NCBI RefSeq assembly: GCF_001665535.1
Contig: NZ_LZSQ01000037.1
Span: 62,001 to 126,000, forward strand
Source of the DNA: Mycobacterium sp. 852002-51961_SCH5331710
GTDB lineage: Bacteria; Actinomycetota; Actinomycetes; Mycobacteriales; Mycobacteriaceae
Reading direction: 5' to 3'
DNA length: 64,000 nucleotides
The position numbers were made by a program, and so were the translations under genes. The number at the start of each line of letters is the position of its first letter. Positions within the stretch are counted from its first letter, which is position 1. Positions 17,462 through 24,244 of this stretch are shown here, piece by piece. Under the pieces are notes generated by a model. The model was given only the letters and a program-made list of their open reading frames with translations, had not been told where the DNA came from and did not search any database.

Positions 17462-18138
17462 GCTATCTGTTGGTAGCGCACGGCACCCGCAAGCAGAGCG
17501 GTGTCGAGCTGATCGGGGGTCTCGCCGACCGGGTGTCGACGGCGCTCGGCGGCCGGGTGCATGTCGCGTTCGTCGACGTCCTCGGCCCCACGCCGAGCGA
17601 GGTGCTGCAGACGCTGCCCGACCGGACGATCCTGTTGCCGGCGTTCCTGTCGCGTGGGTATCACGTCAACACCGACATTCCCGCGCACGTCGCGGCCAGC
17701 GGGCATCCTGGCGTCACCGTGACCGAGGCGCTGGGCCCCAGCCCGCAACTGACGCGGGTGCTGATGGACCGGCTCATCGAGTGTGGTTGGCGGCCTGGCG
17801 ATTCGGTGGTGCTCGCCGCGGCGGGCACGTCCGACGCGGGCGCATTGTCGGACCTGCGCCAGATGTCGGCGATGCTGTCGGCGGTGATCGGCGACCGGGT
17901 CGAGCTCGCGTACGCCGCCACCGGTGAGCCGCGCGTGGCCTCTGCGGTCGAACGGCTCCGTCGTGAGGGCGCTCGGCGAGTGGTGGTGGCCTCGTATCTG
18001 TTGGCGGAAGGGCTTTTTCAGGACCGCCTGCGCGACAGCGGCGCGGACGCGGTGGCCGACCCGCTCGGCACCCATCCCGCGATGGTGCGATTGATCGCCA
18101 ACCGTTTCCGCCGCGCCCGCGTACCGCTGGCGGCCTGA
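17458..18138 (+). CDS. Sirohydrochlorin chelatase (CbiX/SirB-like)
   Basis: A 226-residue protein of two CbiX-like half domains. The first begins YLLVAHGTRKQSGVELIGGL (metal-binding His in AHGTR at residue ~8). Further signatures include LLPAFLSRGYHVNTDIP and VVVASYLLAEGLFQDRL. It should insert iron (or cobalt) into sirohydrochlorin. As the neighbours are the NnaR-type regulator and NirB, a siroheme enzyme, iron insertion for siroheme is the likely job. Corresponds to Rv0259c. ATG start inside an ATGA overlap with nnaR; the longer upstream reading frame is an artefact. Confidence 0.85.
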   Translation: MSYLLVAHGTRKQSGVELIGGLADRVSTALGGRVHVAFVDVLGPTPSEVLQTLPDRTILLPAFLSRGYHVNTDIPAHVAASGHPGVTVTEALGPSPQLTRVLMDRLIECGWRPGDSVVLAAAGTSDAGALSDLRQMSAMLSAVIGDRVELAYAATGEPRVASAVERLRREGARRVVVASYLLAEGLFQDRLRDSGADAVADPLGTHPAMVRLIANRFRRARVPLAA

Positions 18139-18152
18139 GAGTTCTTCCCGCG

Positions 18153-18206
18153 AGCAGACGCAAAACTGCCGAATTTCGCGTGAAAAGGGGCAGTTTTGCG
18201 TCTGCT
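18153..18206. repeat. Perfect 18+18 base palindromic element
   Basis: The arm at 18153-18170 (AGCAGACGCAAAACTGCC) is the exact reverse complement of 18189-18206, around an 18-base loop. It lies between the convergent chelatase and nirD ends, so it can terminate both. Its length and its GCAGACGCAAAA core resemble dispersed palindromes seen between genes of fast-growing mycobacteria. Confidence 0.75.
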
Positions 18207-18241
18207 GGCGGTGAAAAAGGGACGCGGTGAAAGAGGTGAGG

Positions 18242-18589
18242 CTAACCGCGGACTTCGACCTGGCCGTCGGCGGTGAGGCGCGTTTCGTAGACGGGCAGTG
18301 ACACGTCGGGGTCGTCGAGACACACGCCGTCGTCGAGCGCGAAGGCCTGCTTCTTGATCGGTGACTGCACGGTCGGGCGGCCGGCGCGATCGCCGACGAT
18401 GCCGCGCGACATCACCGCCGCCCCGGAGAACGGGTCGATGTTGCCGACAGCATGCAGCGACCCGTCGTCCAGGCGGAACAGCGCCGCCTGGCTGCCGTCG
18501 GCGAGCAGCACGCCGACGCCGCGGTTCGGAATCAGGAAGTCGTATCGGCAGGCCGTGGTCCAGACCTGAATCTCGTTGAGCAGTGTCAT
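18242..18589 (-). CDS. nirD: Nitrite reductase (NADH) small subunit NirD
   Basis: A 115-residue Rieske-fold subunit of assimilatory NADH nitrite reductase. The sequence (NRGVGVLLADGSQAALFRLDDG, NIDPFSGAAVMSRGI in two stretches) lacks the Cys/His pairs of true Rieske proteins, as expected for NirD. Start ATG 18589 sits in an ATGA overlap with the nirB stop; the longer frame upstream is a nirB shadow. Corresponds to Rv0253. Confidence 0.92.
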   Translation of the reverse strand: MTLLNEIQVWTTACRYDFLIPNRGVGVLLADGSQAALFRLDDGSLHAVGNIDPFSGAAVMSRGIVGDRAGRPTVQSPIKKQAFALDDGVCLDDPDVSLPVYETRLTADGQVEVRG

Positions 18590-21141
18590 TTCTGCGGCAC
18601 CTTCGGCATTCCGATGGACACGGGCACCTTGCGGCCGGACCGCTCGGTGAATTCGACGGTGGGATCGGCAACGTCGGGGGCATTGACGAACGACACGAAG
18701 CGCGACAACTTGTCCGGATCCTCGAGCACGCCCTTCCATTCGCAGGCGTAGCCCTCGACGTGGCGGGCCATCGCGGCCTCGAACTCATCTGCCAGACCCA
18801 GCGAGTCGTTGCACACGACGTCGCGCAGATGGTCCAGGCCGCCATCCAGCGCCTCCAACCACGGCGCCGTGCGCTGCAAACGGTCGGCGGTGCGGATGTA
18901 GAACATCAGGAAGCGGTCGATGTAGCGGATCAGCGTCTCGTCGTCGAGGTCGCCGGCCAGCAGTTGTGCATGTCGCGGCGACATTCCGCCGTTGCCGCAC
19001 ACATACAGGTTCCAGCCCTGCTCGGTGGCGATGACACCGACGTCCTTGCTCTGCGCCTCGGCGCACTCGCGCGCGCATCCCGACACCGCCATCTTGATCT
19101 TGTGCGGGGCGCGCAGCCCGCGATAGCGCGACTCGATTCGGACGGCCATGTCGACGGAGTCCTGCTGTCCGTAGCGGCACCACGTGCTGCCGACGCAACT
19201 CTTCACAGTGCGCAACGCCTTGCCGTACGCGTGGCCGGACTCCATCCCGCCCTCGACGAGGCGGCGCCAGATCTCCGGTAGCTGGTCGACGCGCGCGCCG
19301 AACATGTCGATGCGCTGACCGCCGGTGATCTTCGTGTACAGCCCGAAGTCCCTGGCGATTTCGCCGATCAGGATCAGCTGCTCGGGGGTGATCTCACCGC
19401 CCGGCGAGCGTGGCACGACCGAGTAACTGCCGTTCTTCTGGATGTTGGCCAGGAAGTGGTCGTTGGAGTCCTGCAGCGACGCCTGCTCCCCGTCCAGGAT
19501 GTGATCGCTGCTCGTGGAGGCCAGGATCGACGCCACCACCGGTTTGCAGATATCGCAACCCTTTCCGGTGCCGAAGCGTTCGATCAGTCCCGAGAACGTG
19601 CGGATCTCGGTGGCGCCGATGATCTCGAACAGCTCGGCGCGGGACTGGGTGAAGTGCTCGCACAGCGCCTTGGACTGTTCGACGCCTTCGGCCTCCAGCA
19701 GTTGTTTGAGCAGCGGTACACACGAACCGCACGACGTGCCCGCGAGCGTGCACTTCTTCAGACCGGGCACATCGGCGCAGCCCCCGCCGATGGCTTCCTT
19801 CAGGTCGCCCTTCGTGACGTTGTTGCACGAACAGATCTGCGCGATGTCGGGCAATGCTCCGACGCCCAAACCCGCTGCGCCCCCGTCAGATGCGGGCGCG
19901 ATCAGCGAGAGCGGGTCGCCGGGTAGCTCGCTGGCGACCATCGGGCGCAGCACACCGTAGGCCGACGCGTCGCCGACAAGAATGCCGCCCAGCAGAGTCT
20001 TGGCGTCATCGGAGAGCACGAGCTTGGCGTAGGTCTGCTTGACCGGATCGTTGACCACCACGTCGAGGCAGTTGGGGGTGCGGCCCTGGGCGTCGCCGAA
20101 GCTGGCCACGTCCACGCCGAGCAGCTTGAGCTTGGTCGACATATCGGCTTCGGGGAATTCGGCCGCACCGCCGAGCAGGCGATCGGCGACCACCTCCGCG
20201 CTGGTGTAACCGGGGCCGACCAGCCCGTAGCAGCGGCCCTCGATCGCGGCGACCTCACCGATGGCATAGATGTCGGGATCGCTTGTGACGCACGACAGAT
20301 CGGTCAAGACGCCGCCGCGCTGCGCGATGTCCAGTCCGGCTTCGCGCGCGAGTTCGTCGCGGGGGCGGACACCGGCGGCGAATACGACGACGCCGGTGTC
20401 GATGTGGCTTCCGTCGTTGAGCGACAACCGCACCGAGTCGTCCTGTTCGGATTTGCGCAACGGCTTGTTGCGTTGCGCCGGCGCGATGCTCTCGGTACCG
20501 ACACCGGTGTGCACGTCGATGCCGAGGCTCTTGATCATCCGGCTGAGCAGCGCGCCCCCGGCTTCGTCGAGCTGTGCGGCCATCAGGTGCGGCGCCATCT
20601 CCACGACGTGGGTCTTCAATCCGAACGCGCGCAACGCGTTCGCCGCCTCCAGGCCGAGCAAGCCGCCACCGATCACGACGCCGACCGGTGTCTTGGAACC
20701 GAGCGCCGTATCGGCACCGGCCCGGATCGCGTCGAGGTCGTCGAGGGTGCGGTAGACGTGGCAGACCGGGAGGTCGCGGCCCGGCACCGGCGGCACGAAC
20801 GCATACGACCCGGTCGCCAGCACCAGGACGTCGTACGGCACCCGGGCGCCGTCGGCGGTCGTCACCGTCTTCGCCGTTCGATCGATCCCGGTCACCCGCG
20901 AGCCCAGCCGCAACTCGACCAGCTCGTCGTCCGGGTAGTCGTTACCCGCGAGCGCCAACCGGCCGCGGTCCCAGTGTTCGGTGTATCCGGTGAGCCCGAC
21001 CCGGTCGTAGGCGGCATCGGTTTCCTCGGCGAGGATCGTCACGCGCCATTCACCGTCGGCGTCGCGCGACCGCAGCGCCTCGACGAACCGGTGACCGACC
21101 ATGCCGTGGCCGACCACCACCACGTTTCTTGTTGACCGCAT
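18586..21141 (-). CDS. nirB: Nitrite reductase (NADH) large subunit NirB
   Basis: An 851-residue cytoplasmic siroheme flavoprotein reducing nitrite to ammonium with NADH. Domain order: FAD/NAD-binding pyridine nucleotide-disulfide reductase (VVVVGHGMVGHRF at the start, GVVIGGGLLGLEAANALR near residue 150), BFD-like [2Fe-2S] (CSCNNVTKGDL ... CGSCVPLL, about 415-465), ferredoxin-like half, then the siroheme/[4Fe-4S] motif CVGSTWCRYGQ ... AVSGCARECAEA (about 645-695). ATG 21141 is chosen because the Rossmann motif starts directly after it; 20 further upstream residues are possible. Forms an operon with nirD and is divergent from hsp. Corresponds to Rv0252. Confidence 0.95.
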   Translation of the reverse strand: MRSTRNVVVVGHGMVGHRFVEALRSRDADGEWRVTILAEETDAAYDRVGLTGYTEHWDRGRLALAGNDYPDDELVELRLGSRVTGIDRTAKTVTTADGARVPYDVLVLATGSYAFVPPVPGRDLPVCHVYRTLDDLDAIRAGADTALGSKTPVGVVIGGGLLGLEAANALRAFGLKTHVVEMAPHLMAAQLDEAGGALLSRMIKSLGIDVHTGVGTESIAPAQRNKPLRKSEQDDSVRLSLNDGSHIDTGVVVFAAGVRPRDELAREAGLDIAQRGGVLTDLSCVTSDPDIYAIGEVAAIEGRCYGLVGPGYTSAEVVADRLLGGAAEFPEADMSTKLKLLGVDVASFGDAQGRTPNCLDVVVNDPVKQTYAKLVLSDDAKTLLGGILVGDASAYGVLRPMVASELPGDPLSLIAPASDGGAAGLGVGALPDIAQICSCNNVTKGDLKEAIGGGCADVPGLKKCTLAGTSCGSCVPLLKQLLEAEGVEQSKALCEHFTQSRAELFEIIGATEIRTFSGLIERFGTGKGCDICKPVVASILASTSSDHILDGEQASLQDSNDHFLANIQKNGSYSVVPRSPGGEITPEQLILIGEIARDFGLYTKITGGQRIDMFGARVDQLPEIWRRLVEGGMESGHAYGKALRTVKSCVGSTWCRYGQQDSVDMAVRIESRYRGLRAPHKIKMAVSGCARECAEAQSKDVGVIATEQGWNLYVCGNGGMSPRHAQLLAGDLDDETLIRYIDRFLMFYIRTADRLQRTAPWLEALDGGLDHLRDVVCNDSLGLADEFEAAMARHVEGYACEWKGVLEDPDKLSRFVSFVNAPDVADPTVEFTERSGRKVPVSIGMPKVPQK

Positions 21142-21185
21142 GCCGCCGACGCTAAGCAGCCGATATTGCCGCAATGTCGCCTCGT

Positions 21186-21212
21186 GTGAAGCACCGATCA
21201 CGGTGTGCTCAC
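21186..21212. promoter_or_regulatory. Imperfect inverted repeat before nirB
   Basis: GTGAAGCACC and GGTGTGCTCAC face each other around about six bases, 45 bases upstream of the nirB start (minus strand). One insertion breaks perfect symmetry. It may be a site for NnaR, GlnR or another regulator of nirBD; nothing in the sequence chooses between them. Confidence 0.3.
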
Positions 21213-21271
21213 ATCCGCCGACGCCCGCTGTGAGACCGGCGCCGGGCTTCGCTGCCAGCGAACAGCCTTCG

Positions 21272-21298
21272 GGAACATGAGCGTGGTTGACTCAAGTT
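21272..21298 (+). promoter_or_regulatory. HAIR-like HspR site overlapping an ECF-type promoter of hsp
   Basis: CATGAGC (21276-21282), seven bases, then ACTCAAG (21290-21296). The HspR consensus (HAIR) is CTTGAGT-N7-ACTCAAG: the right half is perfect and the left is 5/7. Overlapping it, GGAAC at 21272-21276 and GTT at 21296-21298 are 19 bases apart, resembling SigE/SigH promoters. In M. tuberculosis, Rv0251c is controlled by HspR and by SigE/SigH, which fits. Confidence 0.6.
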
Positions 21299-21350
21299 TT
21301 ATTGGGTGAGCGACCGGCAGCGGGCCGGCCCGAACAACGAGGAGGACAGT

Positions 21351-21788
21351 ATGAGCACGTTGGCATTGCGGACTCGTCCCGCGTGGGATCTGGACCGGTG
21401 GGTACGCGACTTCTTCGGCCCCGCGACCGCAGAGAGCTGGGCCACGGGGGCGTTCACCCCCGCCGCCGAGATCGTCAAGGACGGCGATGACGCGCTCGTC
21501 CGCGTCGAGCTCCCCGGCCTCGACGTCGAGAAGGATGTGAACGTCGAGGTCGACCGCGGCTACCTCGTCATCCACGGTGAGCGTCGGGACGAGCGGTCGG
21601 AAGACAAGGACGGTCGCACGCTGCGCGAAGTGCGTTACGGGTCGTTCCGTCGATCGTTTCGCCTCCCCGAGCACGTCACCGGCGGCGACATCAAGGCCGA
21701 GTACGACGCGGGTGTGCTGACGGTGCGGATCGCCAACGCCCACAAGGGCCCCGAGACGCAGCGCATCGCGATCGAGGCCAAGAAGTAA
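21351..21788 (+). CDS. hsp: Hsp20/alpha-crystallin small heat shock protein (Acr2-type)
   Basis: A 145-residue cytoplasmic chaperone with the alpha-crystallin domain at about residues 40-135 (FTPAAEIVKDGDDALVRVELPG, DRGYLVIHGERR, GSFRRSFRLPEHV, YDAGVLTVRI). Homologous to M. tuberculosis Rv0251c (Hsp/Acr2/HrpA), which binds unfolding proteins during heat and oxidative stress. Start ATG 21351 follows GAGGAG with good spacing; the ORF can be read 15 residues further upstream but through the promoter leader. Stress control is suggested by the HAIR-like element upstream. Ends at a strong hairpin. Confidence 0.93.
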   Translation: MSTLALRTRPAWDLDRWVRDFFGPATAESWATGAFTPAAEIVKDGDDALVRVELPGLDVEKDVNVEVDRGYLVIHGERRDERSEDKDGRTLREVRYGSFRRSFRLPEHVTGGDIKAEYDAGVLTVRIANAHKGPETQRIAIEAKK

Positions 21789-21802
21789 ACAGTCCGACAC
21801 GG

Positions 21803-21831
21803 AGCCGGTGGACCCTCGAGGTCCACCGGCT
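21803..21831. terminator. Bidirectional hairpin terminator
   Basis: A perfect 12-base stem, AGCCGGTGGACC with GGTCCACCGGCT, around a 5-base loop, 14 bases after the hsp stop and 8 bases before the stop of the convergent small membrane protein gene. There is no long T run, as usual in mycobacteria. Confidence 0.8.
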
Positions 21832-21839
21832 TCGTCGTA

Positions 21840-22151
21840 TCACTCCTGCGTCGGAGTCGTGGTGGGTTCCCCCGACGGCTCGGGCGTCCTGACCTCCGGC
21901 GGCGGCTCGGGCGCCCTGACCTCCGTGGTCTCCACGCTGGGCATCGTGTAACTGGGAGTGGTCGTCGTTGTGGTGGTGTACGTCAACGGAATCGAGGTGG
22001 CCGCCGGTGGCGGCACGGTCGCGGGAACCTTCGCGGCGTCGGACGTGCGCAGCACCGCGTAGATCAGGATCGCGACCAGCACGGCCGCGACCACGCCGGC
22101 GGCCATGACCAGCGACTGGTCGTCCTGCCAGTTCAGATCGTCGTCGGACAC
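21840..22151 (-). CDS. Small single-span membrane protein with Pro/Thr-rich tail
   Basis: A 103-residue protein. A short acidic cytoplasmic N-terminus (SDDDLNWQDDQS) leads into one transmembrane helix ([20 protein letters not shown], residues ~15-34). The long low-complexity extracytoplasmic tail is rich in Thr and Pro (a run of seven Thr, TPEPSGEP, TTTPTQE). GTG 22151 is taken as start because the residues before it look like antisense coding. Such tails are often glycosylated or span the cell wall, but no function is known. The gene lies 10 bases after the PEP-mutase-family gene and is probably in the same operon. Confidence 0.65.
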   Translation of the reverse strand: MSDDDLNWQDDQSLVMAAGVVAAVLVAILIYAVLRTSDAAKVPATVPPPAATSIPLTYTTTTTTTPSYTMPSVETTEVRAPEPPPEVRTPEPSGEPTTTPTQE

Positions 22152-22161
22152 GTCGTCCCCT

Positions 22162-22920
22162 CTAGACCCAGCGCTGCAGCATCTCTTTGGCGTGCGCCGA
22201 CAGCGCACGCTGCAGGAAGGGGCCGAAACTCACCCGCGCCACGCCGAGCGGTCCGAACGACGCGGGGTCGTCCTGATCGGGCAGGCCGATCGCATTCACG
22301 GGAAGTGATAACTCAGATGTCAACCGCTGCAGGACATCCGGTTCATGACGGCCGACCGGATAGAGCACGTCGGCGCCCGCAGCGGCCGCCTCGGTCAGCC
22401 GGGCGATCGCACGGTCTACGCGATCGGACTCCTCACCGTCCTGCCGCAGGAACAGATCGGTGCGCGCATTGATGACGACGTGCACGCCCGTCGCGTCGGC
22501 CGCTTCGCGGAGCGCGCCGACAAGTTCGGCGTGTTCGCTCGACGAACGCAGCCGGCCGTCCTCGCTGTGCACGGTGTCCTCGATGTTGAACCCGACCGCG
22601 CCGGCCTCGAGCAGACCGTCGATCAGCCGCGCGGGCGGTTGGCCGTAGCCGGATTCGAGGTCGACCGACACCGGCACGTCGACCGCCGCGGTGATCTGCT
22701 TGACACGGGCGATCACATCGTCGAACGACATCCCCTCACCGTCGGGCTTGCCCACGGAATCGGCCAGCGGATGGCTGCCGACGGTGAGCGCAGCAAATCC
22801 TTCGTCTACCGCGAGCCGAGCCGACCAGGCGTCCCAAACGGTCGGCAGAATGACCGGGTTGCCCGGTTGGTGCAATGCCAGCAGGGCGTCGGCCCGCTCT
22901 TTGAGGACCTGGTCGGGCAT
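22162..22920 (-). CDS. Isocitrate lyase/PEP mutase family protein
   Basis: A 252-residue TIM-barrel enzyme of the ICL/PEPM superfamily. Conserved parts: NPVILPTVWDAWSARLAVDEGF near residue 21 (in pieces NPVILPTVWDAWSA, LAVDEGF), VDLESGYG with the Mg-binding acidic residues (about 86), GFNIEDT (about 110), and NARTDLFLR (about 150). It lacks the KKCGH loop of true isocitrate lyase, so C-C bond lyase or mutase activity on another 2-oxo acid is more likely. ATG start at 22920, divergent from the sdh operon. Confidence 0.82.
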   Translation of the reverse strand: MPDQVLKERADALLALHQPGNPVILPTVWDAWSARLAVDEGFAALTVGSHPLADSVGKPDGEGMSFDDVIARVKQITAAVDVPVSVDLESGYGQPPARLIDGLLEAGAVGFNIEDTVHSEDGRLRSSSEHAELVGALREAADATGVHVVINARTDLFLRQDGEESDRVDRAIARLTEAAAAGADVLYPVGRHEPDVLQRLTSELSLPVNAIGLPDQDDPASFGPLGVARVSFGPFLQRALSAHAKEMLQRWV

Positions 22921-22942
22921 CGGGCCTTCTCCTTCGGTTTGA

Positions 22943-22958
22943 CGTGATCTGTCTCACG
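22943..22958. promoter_or_regulatory. CRP-like palindrome before the sdh1 operon
   Basis: CGTGATCTGTCTCACG: GTGA and TCAC arms six bases apart with one extra pairing base on each side, matching the core of mycobacterial CRP (Rv3676-type) sites. It lies 74 bases before the first gene of the sdh1 operon and 23 bases before the divergent PEP-mutase-family gene, so it could act on either. Confidence 0.45.
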
Positions 22959-23031
22959 GTGCACTGCATGATGTAGCTAGCATCGGGTGTCGTACTGTGA
23001 TGCCTGACACCCTTCAGCCCAAGGAGGTCAA

Positions 23032-23325
23032 TTGTCCAGCACTACCGAACTTGCCGAGCTGCACGAGCTAATCGGAAGGCTCCGGCGGTGCGTGACGTCG
23101 CTGGCGTCGAGGTACGGGGACACCCCGGCGACGCGTCGAATCGTCAACGACGCCGAACGCCTCCTCAACGACATCGACCGTCTCGACATTGACGCCGAAG
23201 AGCTGGAGCTGGCCCGAGGCGTGGTGCACCACCACGCCGGAGACCGCATCCCGATCCCGGACACCCAGTACGACACCGATTTCTGGCGCGGTGTCGACGA
23301 CGAAGGGCTCGGCGGCGTCCGCTGA
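23032..23325 (+). CDS. Rv0250c-like conserved protein heading the sdh1 operon
   Basis: A 97-residue soluble, probably helical, acidic protein (LAELHELIGRLRRCVTSLASRYG, then RRIVNDAERLLNDIDRLDID in pieces). Its C-terminus is conserved-looking: IPIPDTQYDTDFWRGVDDEG. TTG start with a strong AAGGAGG 5 bases upstream. Length and position match M. tuberculosis Rv0250c, immediately before sdhC of succinate dehydrogenase 1. The spacing to sdhC (46 bases) suggests co-transcription and a role in assembly or regulation of the complex, but none is proven. Confidence 0.7.
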   Translation: MSSTTELAELHELIGRLRRCVTSLASRYGDTPATRRIVNDAERLLNDIDRLDIDAEELELARGVVHHHAGDRIPIPDTQYDTDFWRGVDDEGLGGVR

Positions 23326-23371
23326 CGCGGCCCACCGAGTAACCGGGACAACTCAACACCGAAAGGCAACA

Positions 23372-24211
23372 GTGAGCGCACCCACCGCCGACCGCAAGGC
23401 GACCGGCGTCTTTTCGCCGAGCCGTGCCGAGATTCCGCAACGCACCCTTCGCACCGACCGGTGGTGGCAGTCACCGCTGATCGTGAACCTGGGGTTCGCG
23501 GCGTTCATCATCTACGCGACGGTGCGCGCGTTCCTGCAGAACAACTACTGGGTCGCGGAGTACCACTACCTGACGCCGTTCTACTCGCCGTGCTTCGTCA
23601 AGTGGAACGAGGCGACGCAGAGCGGATGCATCCCGGAGGCCAGCCATTTCGGGCAGTTCCTGCCTGACGTGTGGTGGCTGCCCTACGCCGCGGTGTCGCT
23701 GCCGTTCCTGCTGCTGTTCCGGCTCACCTGCTACTACTACCGCGGCGCCTACTACCGGTCGGTGTGGCAGTCGCCGACGGCGTGTGCGGTGCCAGAGCCC
23801 AGGGCGCACTACACCGGCGAGACACGGCTGCCCCTGGTCATCCAGAACACACACCGCTACTTCTTCTACATCGCGGTGCTCATCTCGCTCGTCAACACGT
23901 ACGACGCGATCGCGGCGTTCCGCTCGCCGTCCGGTTTCGGATTCGGTTTAGGCAATGTGATTCTCGTCGTCAACGTGTTGCTGCTGTGGACGTACACGGT
24001 GTCGTGCCACTCCTGCCGTCACGTCGTCGGCGGACGGCTCAAGCACTTCTCGAAACACCCTGTCCGGTACTGGATGTGGACCCAGGTGAGCAGGCTGAAC
24101 ACCCGGCACAAGACCTACGCGTGGATCACCCTCGGCACGCTGATGCTGACCGACTTCTACATCATGCTGGTGGCCAGCGGGACCATCTCTGACCTGAGAT
24201 TCATTGGCTGA
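23372..24211 (+). CDS. sdhC: Succinate dehydrogenase 1 membrane anchor SdhC (Rieske-type cluster family)
   Basis: A 279-residue membrane protein with about five hydrophobic helices (LIVNLGFAAFIIYATVRAFL first). Several Cys/His lie near the membrane: CYYYRGAYYRSVWQSPTAC (about 118-136) and SCHSCRHVVGGRLKHF (about 213-228). M. smegmatis Sdh1 is reported to hold a membrane-embedded Rieske-type [2Fe-2S] cluster in its anchor, and these residues fit that role. GTG 23372 follows GAAAGG; the longer upstream frame is a shadow of the preceding gene. Corresponds to Rv0249c. It passes electrons from SdhB to menaquinone. Confidence 0.85.
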   Translation: MSAPTADRKATGVFSPSRAEIPQRTLRTDRWWQSPLIVNLGFAAFIIYATVRAFLQNNYWVAEYHYLTPFYSPCFVKWNEATQSGCIPEASHFGQFLPDVWWLPYAAVSLPFLLLFRLTCYYYRGAYYRSVWQSPTACAVPEPRAHYTGETRLPLVIQNTHRYFFYIAVLISLVNTYDAIAAFRSPSGFGFGLGNVILVVNVLLLWTYTVSCHSCRHVVGGRLKHFSKHPVRYWMWTQVSRLNTRHKTYAWITLGTLMLTDFYIMLVASGTISDLRFIG

Positions 24212-24244
24212 CGCCCTAATTCGATCGGTAGTGAGGTTTATTTG

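Noticed and set aside
17458..18138. A 523-residue fusion starting at 16567 through the chelatase
   Set aside because: The first 297 residues are read in the wrong frame of nnaR; the chelatase begins at ATG 17458.
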